In this document: positions 35,160-40,953 of the stretch, in pieces
Layout of the letters: each line of letters starts with the position of its first letter
Position numbering within the stretch: the stretch's first letter is position 1
Origin: Macrostomum hystrix
Lineage: Eukaryota; Platyhelminthes; Macrostomidae
DNA length: 64,000 nt
NCBI GenBank assembly: GCA_950097015.1
Contig: CATNEN010000034.1
Coordinates: 6,962,501 to 7,026,500 of the forward strand
Reading direction: 5' to 3'
Position numbers and translations under genes: made by a program
Notes under the pieces: generated by a model
Told to the model about the DNA's origin: nothing
The model's database searches: none
Seen by the model: only the letters and a program-made list of their open reading frames with translations

Positions 35160-35229
35160 GCGCATTGACAGGCGAGGAAGAGTCAAGCAGCAAGGCTCTG
35201 AGAAAGTTCTGCCTATCTAAGGCGGTCAT
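14648..35229 (-). CDS. Dopamine D2-like receptor (biogenic amine GPCR), five exons
   Basis: Exons on the minus strand: 35229-34804, 28137-28025, 24043 to about 23483, about 22748 or 22737 to 22376, 14880-14648. The protein has a polyQ, five-sequon extracellular N-terminus and seven TM segments. Key residues are N99 (1.50), D127 (2.50), D162 (3.32, amine-binding) in [18 protein letters not shown] in place of DRY at 179-181, W207 (4.50), ECL2 Cys237, and Ser248, Ser249 and Ser252 in [11 protein letters not shown] (catechol-binding 5.42, 5.43, 5.46). TM6 is [16 protein letters not shown] and TM7 [14 protein letters not shown]. The long charged third loop and very short C-tail are typical of Gi-coupled D2-like receptors. 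A related amine receptor (for example octopamine or tyramine type) is possible, but the TM3, TM5 and TM7 wording is closest to D2. The junction between the two loop exons is not settled. Confidence 0.93.
14953..15052. repeat. 12-bp repeat ttagatttagct
   Basis: About eight copies of a 12-bp unit, degenerating to the right, about 70 bp upstream of the exon 5 acceptor in the receptor's last intron. Confidence 0.9.
15086..15352 (-). CDS. Possible nested small gene, 88 residues, unrecognised
   Basis: A single ORF on the minus strand lies inside the last intron of the receptor. It starts [19 protein letters not shown] and continues with amphipathic helices ([40 protein letters not shown]). The composition looks like a real helical protein and the helix spacing faintly recalls a death-fold (CARD-like) domain, but I cannot identify it. 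Clustered MEF2-like and E-box motifs lie directly upstream. It could instead be an exonic relic or a piece of a mobile element. Confidence 0.4.
   Translation of the reverse strand: MPRRRKMSGEKASEAGLTFNEEFRRQLLLCHDRLCQELSSSSDAIRLTCDTFRLTDILFTQNDVTEVVKVVAAFSQDVSEKNLNKDKV
15398..15497 (-). promoter_or_regulatory. Cluster of three MEF2-type and two CACGTG E-box motifs
   Basis: CTAAAAATAG or its complement occurs at 15412-15421, 15437-15446 and 15488-15497, a perfect match to the MEF2 consensus YTA(A/T)4TAR. CACGTG occurs at 15398-15403 and 15465-15470. The first two MEF2 sites form a 12-bp perfect inverted repeat (15412-15423 and 15435-15446). It lies just upstream of the 88-residue ORF and inside a receptor intron, so it could serve either. 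Confidence 0.5.
15918..19140. repeat. 20-bp minisatellite, about 160 copies (3.2 kb)
   Basis: Unit cagtctctctgcttatctca, with an 18-bp variant that has lost two bases (cagtctctgcttatctca) and substitution variants (cggtctgt, caatctct, cataatctct). The variants recur in short blocks, which points to local block duplication. It fills the receptor's last intron. The 469-residue ORF through it is a by-product of a stop-free unit. Confidence 0.97.
19600..19765 (+). mobile_element. Left part of a family 3 dispersed element, interrupted by an array
   Basis: The segment agctcccaatccgaatgacc through tacgatgaactaactttcaa to ccctcaatggcgaatccata matches 30548-30710 closely. The continuation of that element is found on the far side of the 22-bp array, at 21298-21440. 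Confidence 0.75.
19775..21295. repeat. 22-bp minisatellite, about 68 copies
   Basis: Unit gcatccttcagacccgcttc followed by ta, with variants tcacacttcatg, tcatccttcagg and a distinct ggcgctcttctttcatcc type toward the right end. It lies in the receptor's last intron and splits a dispersed element. Confidence 0.96.
21298..21440 (+). mobile_element. Right part of the interrupted family 3 element
   Basis: It matches 30725-30850: atgatagccgagatgg, gcaattttgtgagcagaaaa, tttttgccaccagtcacccc, gacgagaatcgttgaatatc. Together with 19600-19765 it makes one element copy carrying a 1.5-kb array. Confidence 0.75.
21738..22085. repeat. 83-bp minisatellite, about 4 copies
   Basis: The unit runs gagtgaggtgggtgtaggaa, gtgagggtttggagggacat, gatgtgaggtggctgtaggg, agttggggtttaggaatggc, ata. 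The two halves are similar, so it probably arose from a 41- or 42-bp unit. Decayed copies continue to about 22210. Confidence 0.93.
22376..22748 (-). CDS. D2-like receptor exon 4 (loop 3 to start of TM6)
   Basis: It encodes a Thr/Ser- and Asp-rich loop, a Q7 run, a very basic segment ([14 protein letters not shown]) and [14 protein letters not shown]. The donor TTGG|GTGAGT in phase 1 joins to exon 5 to read [16 protein letters not shown] exactly as in D2 receptors. The start may be 22748 (acceptor acaacaaag) or 22737 (acceptor gtggacag). Confidence 0.88.
22855..23395. repeat. 39-bp minisatellite in two subfamilies
   Basis: Left block (22865-23000): cacctcacttcttgcccctc followed by caaacatatcatctacact. 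Right block (23050-23395): cacctcactccctgtccctc followed by tgccccaatctgatacacc, with gatac/gatgc variants alternating. The equal period and shared start suggest one family. It is in the intron between the two loop 3 exons. Confidence 0.93.
23483..24043 (-). CDS. D2-like receptor exon 3 (TM4-TM5, start of loop 3)
   Basis: The acceptor is acatttttag|GTTCATC. It encodes [12 protein letters not shown]4, ECL2 (FKNTCTFF), TM5 ([20 protein letters not shown]) and about 110 residues of charged third loop. The end is uncertain: AAA|GTCTTA at 23483 gives phase 2 and matches an exon 4 acceptor at 22737, but it is a poor donor; AAG|GTCGCC near 23720 (phase 0) with an acceptor at 22748 is the alternative. 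The frame would otherwise stop at 23473. The start of this exon is part of a tandem repeat. Confidence 0.88.
24018..24352 (-). repeat. 37-bp tandem repeat that copies the exon 3 splice acceptor
   Basis: Nine copies of a unit made of about 14 nt of intron end (cacacatttttag) joined to the first 23 nt of exon 3 (GTTCATCGCAGTGACCCAGC). The copy at the exon is the only one continuous with TM4. Seven further copies keep TTTTTAG|GTTCATC, and the outermost keeps CACAG|GTTCATC. Reading from any upstream acceptor hits an in-frame TAG in the next copy. Confidence 0.95.
25005..25395. repeat. 14-bp minisatellite, about 27 copies
   Basis: Unit aatctgacagacac, with sporadic variants such as aatctgaccgccac and aatatgacagacac. 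It lies in the intron between receptor exons 2 and 3. Confidence 0.95.
26270..27105. repeat. 41-bp minisatellite, about 20 copies
   Basis: The unit runs aagccatcctttaccacagt, cagtgtcgtgaaacactgtc, a. The positions ccttta/cccttac/cagttac and aaacactg/aaatgctg vary in mosaic fashion between copies. Each unit contains the short inverted repeat cagtgt...acactg. It lies in the intron between exons 2 and 3. Confidence 0.95.
28025..28137 (-). CDS. D2-like receptor exon 2 (TM3)
   Basis: This small exon has acceptor cacatttttcag and donor GACAG|GTGAGT, in phase 0 to phase 2. It encodes [20 protein letters not shown] then [18 protein letters not shown], containing Asp3.32 and the D-R of the DRF motif. 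A 30-bp minisatellite begins about 50 bp upstream of its acceptor. Confidence 0.95.
28187..29032. repeat. 30-bp minisatellite, 28 near-identical copies
   Basis: Unit gcatcaggtcctgctagcat followed by tctggctagg. Apart from a g/a variant in the last positions and one copy reading ccttatagc, the copies are identical, so expansion or homogenisation is recent. It starts about 50 bp upstream of the exon 2 acceptor. Its period is a multiple of three, so ORFs on both strands (294 and 182 codons) are by-products. Confidence 0.97.
29902..29938. repeat. (CAG)12 microsatellite
   Basis: Twelve cag triplets in receptor intron 1. There is no coding context. Confidence 0.95.
30385..30860 (+). mobile_element. 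tRNA-derived SINE-like element, family 3
   Basis: The head gagctggtagctcagtggtt, with agagcacatggcg and a B-box-like gaggtttgagtccc, resembles a tRNA. The body from about 30548 to 30850 is shared with the split copy at 19600-19765 and 21298-21440. It lies in receptor intron 1. Confidence 0.7.
31800..32058 (+). repeat. 32-bp repeat, eight copies, each carrying a CCAAT box
   Basis: The unit is cacctcgcctagtctgtcaa followed by ccaatcagtcac. Each copy contains AACCAATCAG, a perfect NF-Y-type CCAAT motif, in the same orientation and 32 bp apart. Confidence 0.95.
32122..32175 (+). promoter_or_regulatory. Possible promoter: TATA box and 5' splice site downstream of the CCAAT array
   Basis: TATAAAA at 32122-32128 lies about 65 bp after the last CCAAT repeat. 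A strong donor, CACAG|GTGAGTGT, lies at 32174/32175. Together these look like a core promoter and short first exon on the plus strand, antisense to the receptor. No convincing downstream coding exon was found, so the product is unknown. Confidence 0.35.
33037..33225. repeat. 29-bp minisatellite, about 6 copies
   Basis: Unit actgacactgcagtttcatg followed by acacatcaa, degenerating to the right. It is in receptor intron 1. Confidence 0.93.
34804..35229 (-). CDS. D2-like receptor exon 1 (N-terminus, TM1-TM2)
   Basis: It has 142 codons and starts [12 protein letters not shown]10-PP-Q3 run and five N-x-S/T sites are followed by TM1 ([14 protein letters not shown]) and TM2 ([16 protein letters not shown]). 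The donor is GTTGAG|GTGAGT in phase 0. Confidence 0.92.
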
Positions 35230-38200
35230 TTTTCGTGTGAGTCCGTGGGTGTGTGTGAGCTTGTGTGCTGTGTAAACTGTCGGCGGGATCAGCTGGGGAC
35301 AATGAGGGGTTGAATGGCGCGGCGGTTCTCTTCAGTTGCGCAGAATGCGATCAGTCATTCTCGGGCTGGTCACCCAGAGCCGGCTGCGTCCGCATGACTG
35401 CGCTGCACGACGGCTTGGCTCCTTATAGAAAATGCTGCGGGAGTTCATTTTTAAAAGATTTTGCTGAATTCAGGGTTCTGATATATATTAGTAAGTTGAC
35501 TCGGTTCTGGCAGTTTAAAAGTACATTAGCGCCATCTGAGACTCGTCGGTGCCTATTTTAGCCATAAGAGTTACCATCTGATGTCTGGCGCTTTGCATCT
35601 CGAGAAAGACCCCCTGGAGTCCAGCAATCGGCGCAGCAAAACCACCGACAATGCCTGAATGATTAAGATTGGATAAGATTGGATGGTCACCACAGAATGT
35701 GGAATGAGTACAGCAGGCATTGAAGGCTATTTCTTTAGGAAGAAAAAGCTAGGAGAGATAGCAAGTAAGGTAATAGAGCGCTTCATCAAAGCGGGCTGGG
35801 GTATCCCAAGTCGCGCCAATGAAATATTGCAGCCCTTGCGCTACTCAACCGGAGAATGAGATCGGCGGGCCTTTGTTATCTGGGAGAAAGATGCCATCAG
35901 TGCGTATAGGAAATTGCACTAGTTTTATTTTACCAGAAGACTTTAACTTCATCAGCTCTAGGAGCTGCCGTGCCGTGACGCGCTTGTTTGATTTCTAAAA
36001 AGCTCGACCAATTTTGAACGCTTGATTTGCCCACAGCGTTATTGAATATCCTAAATTACTCTTTACCGCTTCGATGCTCTAGCATAGCTTATTGAGCGCC
36101 AGAGAGTGCCGCTGGAAGTTGATTCGAGTGTTCAAGTTGACTATTGAAGAACGAGTGCTGGCGCTCGTTCCGTGAGCGTCCCACCTGAAACACAATCTTA
36201 AACTGGCCTGTAATAAACTTATTTTTGCCTAGAATTTTTTATTGCATTACGGAATGAACTGCGAGAAAAGTTACTGTGCGGGGTGCCATCGTTTGGAGAG
36301 AGGAGAGGAAAATTATTGACCAAAAAATGAGAATCCACTGGGCTACTGGGCCAACAATGGTCGCAAGCTCCTTGGCGATCGTCCTCACTTGCCCTTCCCC
36401 AGCCAAAATCCCTGGTGTCGCTACGCAGCGAACTAAATTAGTCTGGCACAATGCGACTATAGCTAGGGTGAGTGGACTGTTACTACTTAAGGCTATAGTA
36501 CTTTCTTTAGAGCTGAGCTGCCATCCCAGATTCTGCTTGTTTACCGTTCATCCAAATCTGCTCCTAGAACTGGTCAGTGCATACAGGATTGAAAGCTCTC
36601 AGTGCATGCGGTGATGGTACGACTCGTACTATAAAATGCATCTTTAGGCTTCTACATTTATCATCGGCTCGCAAAGTTAGACCTGTCTAAATTTTGTAAA
36701 GAACTTTATTCGCTTTAATTTTTCAGCATGTACTAATGAACGCACATCCTCATGCAGCCATTTACTGCCGCCTATACCCTTCAGAAAGTAGTCTATGGCC
36801 TTGAAGGGAAGTACGATGTTATATAGTTCAATCGAATTACAACCATAGACTATTTGCGGGGTTAAGTATGTTGCATTTAGCCTACGCGTGTAGAAACGGA
36901 TTTGAAACTCACGGCAGCCCACCCGTTGCCGCTGTCTATGGTTGAATTCGATAGATTATACCAGTTGGCAATGAGGCCAGTGCGTAGCTAATGCTACACA
37001 TAGAAGTCATTGGTTCAAGGGCAAAATGCTTAATATTTAATTCTTAATTCTCCCCAACAAAAAAACGACGACTTCTTTTTTCTTGAAGTCGTCGGCTGAG
37101 GCCTGTTTATTGTTAATTCAAGCTAATACGTATTAGTGAGCACTTGGTTCAGTCGCCGATCTATAGGGGTCGAAGCCGGGGCAAAATCTTGAGCAGTCAT
37201 CCTTATTCTGTCAGCCCACGCCGCTTCATGCAGACGGAAAGAAGCAGAAATTTGAGCCTGGAAACAAATTTCCTATCTCCACTCCAAAGGCGATGCCAAC
37301 TTTACATGGGCGGAGTCCGGCGCAATCAGATTTATCATGGCGACCCGATGCTCGAGGATGGCTAGTAATGACTTCTGAGAATTGCTGAGAGCCACTGGCT
37401 CCTAGCCTAGCGCCTTCGAGCTCAGGAGAGATATTTTCTCGCACGTAGGCGAATCCTTGTAAAGATCTATGCCTCCCGGGAGACTGTCCTGTTTGATTGT
37501 GAGTTCCAATTCTGCTCGGGGGATCTTTTCTTTCGATGCCGGCAGTTTTGCCTATCCGGGCTCAGCTGATGACTGACCCACCACAGTCGGCTAGTTTTGG
37601 GCAGAATTCCACCAGCAACTGGCGCTGCCCATCGCTGACTTTTCCACTGTCATATTTTATCCTTCTCCCATATTGTTATTTAATTGATTCGCACCACTCA
37701 GTACATCTGTTCGCATCTCCATGTGTGACAGTTCTAGTTATTCATTCTTACTTCGTTTTTACACCGGAATTCAACCCTACAGCAGGTGTGGCAATGCTGT
37801 AAATACAGACCACAAAATGCACTTGCTCTAGTGGAGTGGCATGCACGAGAAAGTTGTCTGAACTACTGGCGCCAAGTGGAGCAACGCCTTCATTGGGGAA
37901 GAACAGCGGGGATCGGATTTCGTCTCTCGCGGGGCAGTTTCTCCTTCTTGTGCTCAAGCTAGCAATAAAGCACGCTTTCTTCAGACAAGCATAGATAGCA
38001 GGTCATGTAAATCTTTTCTCACCTGATGTCGCTTTTGTTTCGAAAGTCACTATATCACTGGACGACGCAATTTATTGTCCCACTAGACACCTGTCTCCTG
38101 ACTAGCGAAGGCGGATGACTTCAAAATGACTTGAAAAATAGAAGAAGACAACCCTTTCAATATGAAGGACTTTCTTAGAGCTAAATTGTAACAAATACAA

Positions 38201-38800
38201 TCAAGCCCAGCACGTTTTAGTAGTGACTGTCGGCCCCGCTATCCAATGATCTCCTTGACCAATGACGCAGCTTGTTTACAAAAATATACCCCGCTATTTC
38301 GATTGTCCAATTTCGTCGATGTCGCTATTCGCCGCTTTACACAGCCTACTTGCTGCCAGTAGCTAGCTTGGAGTGTAAGAGATGCATGTGTTTGAGAAAT
38401 ATGTCTCCGTGTTAGCACGGGGCCGGCTTATCCATGAGCGCATTGCTTGAAACCACTTTGAAAGAATCAATTAATTCTGCCGAATGAGAGAATCTATTAA
38501 TTATGTTGAATGAGAGAATCTATTTATTCGTCCCATAGTAAATGGAAGTAATTATTTCAGAGTTTTACTACAATTGTCACCGATCTTGTGGTTTCTCCAT
38601 TGAGTGAAGAGCGAATTACCTCCACTAGAATGTATCAAAGCAATACATAGGCGTCAAAATCAAGCAACTGCGTATCTGACAGCAGACATAAAAGATAAGG
38701 GACTAAAACTGCGCTTGAAAAACAAGCCAGCAAAGTGCTTGTCGATGACAGGCGTGACAGGCCATGGGCGGCGTGAGTGTCCGAGACCGCGTCACCTGCA
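35230..38800. other. 5' flank of the receptor and intergenic DNA, no gene seen
   Basis: It should contain the receptor promoter and 5' UTR, but I see no TATA box or exon that I can defend. A 10-bp perfect stem (cgacgacttc at 37066-37075 and gaagtcgtcg at 37085-37094, 9-nt loop) and a 14-bp palindrome ctaatacgtattag (37124-37137) are present. Confidence 0.6.
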
Positions 38801-38815
38801 GCAGCTCAGCCAGTC

Positions 38816-38824
38816 CATAAATGA
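38816..38824 (+). promoter_or_regulatory. TATA-like box of the six-cysteine protein gene
   Basis: CATAAATGA lies about 30 bp upstream of an initiator-like tcacagtc (about 38846-38853) and about 115 bp upstream of the ATG at 38933. The assignment rests on spacing only. Confidence 0.35.
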
Positions 38825-38932
38825 GACCTCAGCGACCGACTGAAGCAGCCCAATCATCACAGTCAACACACAGTCGTGTCCTCAGCTCCGCATCAGCGCC
38901 AAAGCACTCTCGCAATCCACAGCACAGCAGCC

Positions 38933-39220
38933 ATGTACAAGCTGATCTGCCTGTTCGCTCTCGTGGCCTTCGCTGCCGCCTCTTACACCCCTGAGCAGAG
39001 GAATGAGGTCGTGAACGACATCATCCACGAGATGGTTCCCGTGCTCAGCATCGACACCAACTGCCTGCTGCAGAACGGCGTCAGCTCCATCACCTGCCTG
39101 GTCAGCAACCTGATCACCTGCTTCTTCTCCCACGGCACCAACATCAGCGGACTGGCCGGCTGCCTGGCCAGCAAGTGCGGCGGCAGCGCCATCCAGATCA
39201 TCGGCTGCATCAAGCTGTAA
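38933..39220 (+). CDS. Small secreted six-cysteine protein, 95 residues, unrecognised
   Basis: A single-exon ORF starts MYKLICLFALVAFAAASYTP. The hydrophobic residues 4-16 form a signal peptide with likely cleavage near Ala16/Ser17, leaving a mature chain of about 78 residues. The mature chain has six cysteines (44, 55, 63, 77, 82, 92), which would allow three disulfides, in an otherwise hydrophobic, helix-prone sequence (ITCLVSNLITCFF; LAGCLASKC; QIIGCIKL). Strong GC3 bias and the context cagccATG favour this start over an in-frame ATG at 38876, which would bury the signal peptide. The cysteine spacing does not match saposins or defensins that I know. A secreted gland or epithelial product is the most I can infer. 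Confidence 0.8.
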   Translation: MYKLICLFALVAFAAASYTPEQRNEVVNDIIHEMVPVLSIDTNCLLQNGVSSITCLVSNLITCFFSHGTNISGLAGCLASKCGGSAIQIIGCIKL

Positions 39221-39247
39221 ATTTCCTACTGGCAGAGCTTCCTACTG

Positions 39248-39275
39248 ACACATCAGAACACATTTTCTGATGTGT
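39248..39275 (+). promoter_or_regulatory. 3' UTR hairpin, 11-bp perfect stem
   Basis: acacatcagaa (39248-39258) pairs perfectly with ttctgatgtgt (39265-39275) around a 6-nt loop. It lies in the 3' UTR of the six-cysteine gene, 14 nt before its poly(A) signal. Confidence 0.7.
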
Positions 39276-39289
39276 TCAAACCGAAACGA

Positions 39290-39295
39290 AATAAA
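39290..39295 (+). terminator. Poly(A) signal AATAAA of the six-cysteine gene
   Basis: AATAAA lies 70 bp after the stop codon, in the right place for a short 3' UTR. Confidence 0.75.
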
Positions 39296-40113
39296 AAAGT
39301 GACACTATTTGCATGCTGCATTGGTCTTGAATATTTTATTTCGAATGGACTATCGTCATTAGGCAATGAAGGTCACGAGTTCGAACTTCGAACTTCTCAA
39401 ATGCTCCTCAATGTGCACATGTGTGCACAAAACTAGACCGAAGAACTCAAAGCCTGCTTGTTGGCAAACGAGAAAGTAGAAAGTAGAAAGACTCCTGATT
39501 GAAAAAACTTCGTGCATCAGCGATTCTAGATTACAGCCATTCTACAGGTCTCATGAATGTTTGTTGATTCTGTTGCCAACCAGAATGACTGACAGGGCCT
39601 AAAAATATCAGCCCGGGGGCAATAAAAAACTGCTTTTATTAACGAGACTTTGTTCCACACACACCTGAGAGCGATAATGGACTTCCATTTGCCGTTGGGC
39701 CATCAAGGTTCAGGCATGGTTTCATTCAGGGAGCTAAATTTCGCTTTCCATCGCTCAGAAAATTTCCCAATGCCAAAAATAACACCCCTATTACGAAGTT
39801 TTTCTTTATTAGCAACATTCCGAGCCAGCTATTGTCCCACAATAAAAAATTCTCTCAACCGCAAGGATGAGCCAAGCCACGCAGAGACAACAGGAAACCG
39901 AGCCTAGGTCCTCCGCTAATAGGCCTGCCATGATGGGAGGCGGTCTGCTCAGGCTAGGAGGTATATTGGTAAACAAAAGCGGAAATATTCACTTCTCTCC
40001 TAGTCAGTTGATACTTTCCACATCGCATCCAGCAGCTTATTCTGTGTTTTTAAGGTGGGCAATAGACGCCAGCATATCTGAACATTAGAATATTTGAACT
40101 TCTAGGGTGAGAA

Positions 40114-40559
40114 ATGATTTCGCTAGGAGCCAAAGGCTGGCTGCCGCTGACAGCAATCCTGCTCGCAGGCCTCCTGGCTGAGCAGCTGGCAGCCAAGCCG
40201 ATGAGTGAAGTCAGCGCAGCTCACTTGGAAGAAGCGGAGGAAAGGCAGGCTGATTCGCAGCACCAGCAGCTGCAGCAGCAACAGCAAAACCTGCCGGAGA
40301 AGGAGACGTTCATGGAGAAAGCTGCAAACAAACGAAATCGCGACGGTCTGGACGAGCAGAAGGCCCGCCTGATGTCCAGCCTGCTTAACAGCCTTCGGTG
40401 GGCTGGGCACATGAGGTGAGCTGTTTTAAGGAAATTAACTTGCATGGCTTTCTTAAAAAACTAGCTAATTACTAATTTTGACCGAAATCTCGAATATCTT
40501 TATGGTTCGTTAAAAGAGAATGCTTTGCTCCATTTGATTTTTTCAGATTCGGTCGCTGA
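40114..40559 (+). CDS. Neuropeptide F-like RFamide precursor, two exons
   Basis: Exons 40114-40415 and 40547-40559 give 104 residues. The signal peptide is MISLGAKGWLPLTAILLAGL through Ala27. An acidic, Q-rich spacer ends in a Lys-Arg at 73-74, then comes a 27-residue peptide ending NSLRWAGHMRF and the amidation/cleavage signal Gly-Arg-stop. The donor CACATGAG|GTGAGC and acceptor gattttttcag|ATTCGG split the Arg codon before the final Phe as AG|A. A phase-2 intron in the penultimate Arg codon is a hallmark of NPY/NPF genes, and the helix ending G-x-x-RF fits that family. Oddities are HMRF in place of RPRF, no Tyr residues, and the peptide at the end and not directly after the signal peptide. 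A non-NPF RFamide is the alternative. The product would be secreted and act on a GPCR. Confidence 0.8.
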
Positions 40560-40649
40560 AGAACCCGGCAGTTACCGGCTCAGGCTGAGCAGTTGGGCAA
40601 CTTCTGAACTTGTTTTTTAAGCCTCAGTAATCATGAATACGCCCAGTAG

Positions 40650-40655
40650 AATAAA
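40650..40655 (+). terminator. Poly(A) signal AATAAA of the RFamide gene
   Basis: AATAAA lies about 90 bp after the stop codon of the neuropeptide gene. Confidence 0.75.
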
Positions 40656-40953
40656 ACTGCAGCGAAATTGCTGTGTCTGTGAGCTTTAGATATTGTGCAA
40701 CTCAATGGCAGCTCCTTTTCTCCGTATTTTTGAAAACAAAAATCTTTTCAGTGAAGACTGAAGGTTGCTGAAGTATATTCTAGTTTACGCATGCTAATCT
40801 GAATGCTAAGCTGAAGTTTACATTTTGACGATTAAAAATCCAAATGGATTAAAAAAAGAATAGTTTCGTTTTCGTGTCTTTGAAACGACACTTAAAAGTT
40901 AAAGCAATTTTCGGGCAGCAGATGGTCTTCGGTGAGCAAATTTGTTGACATGT

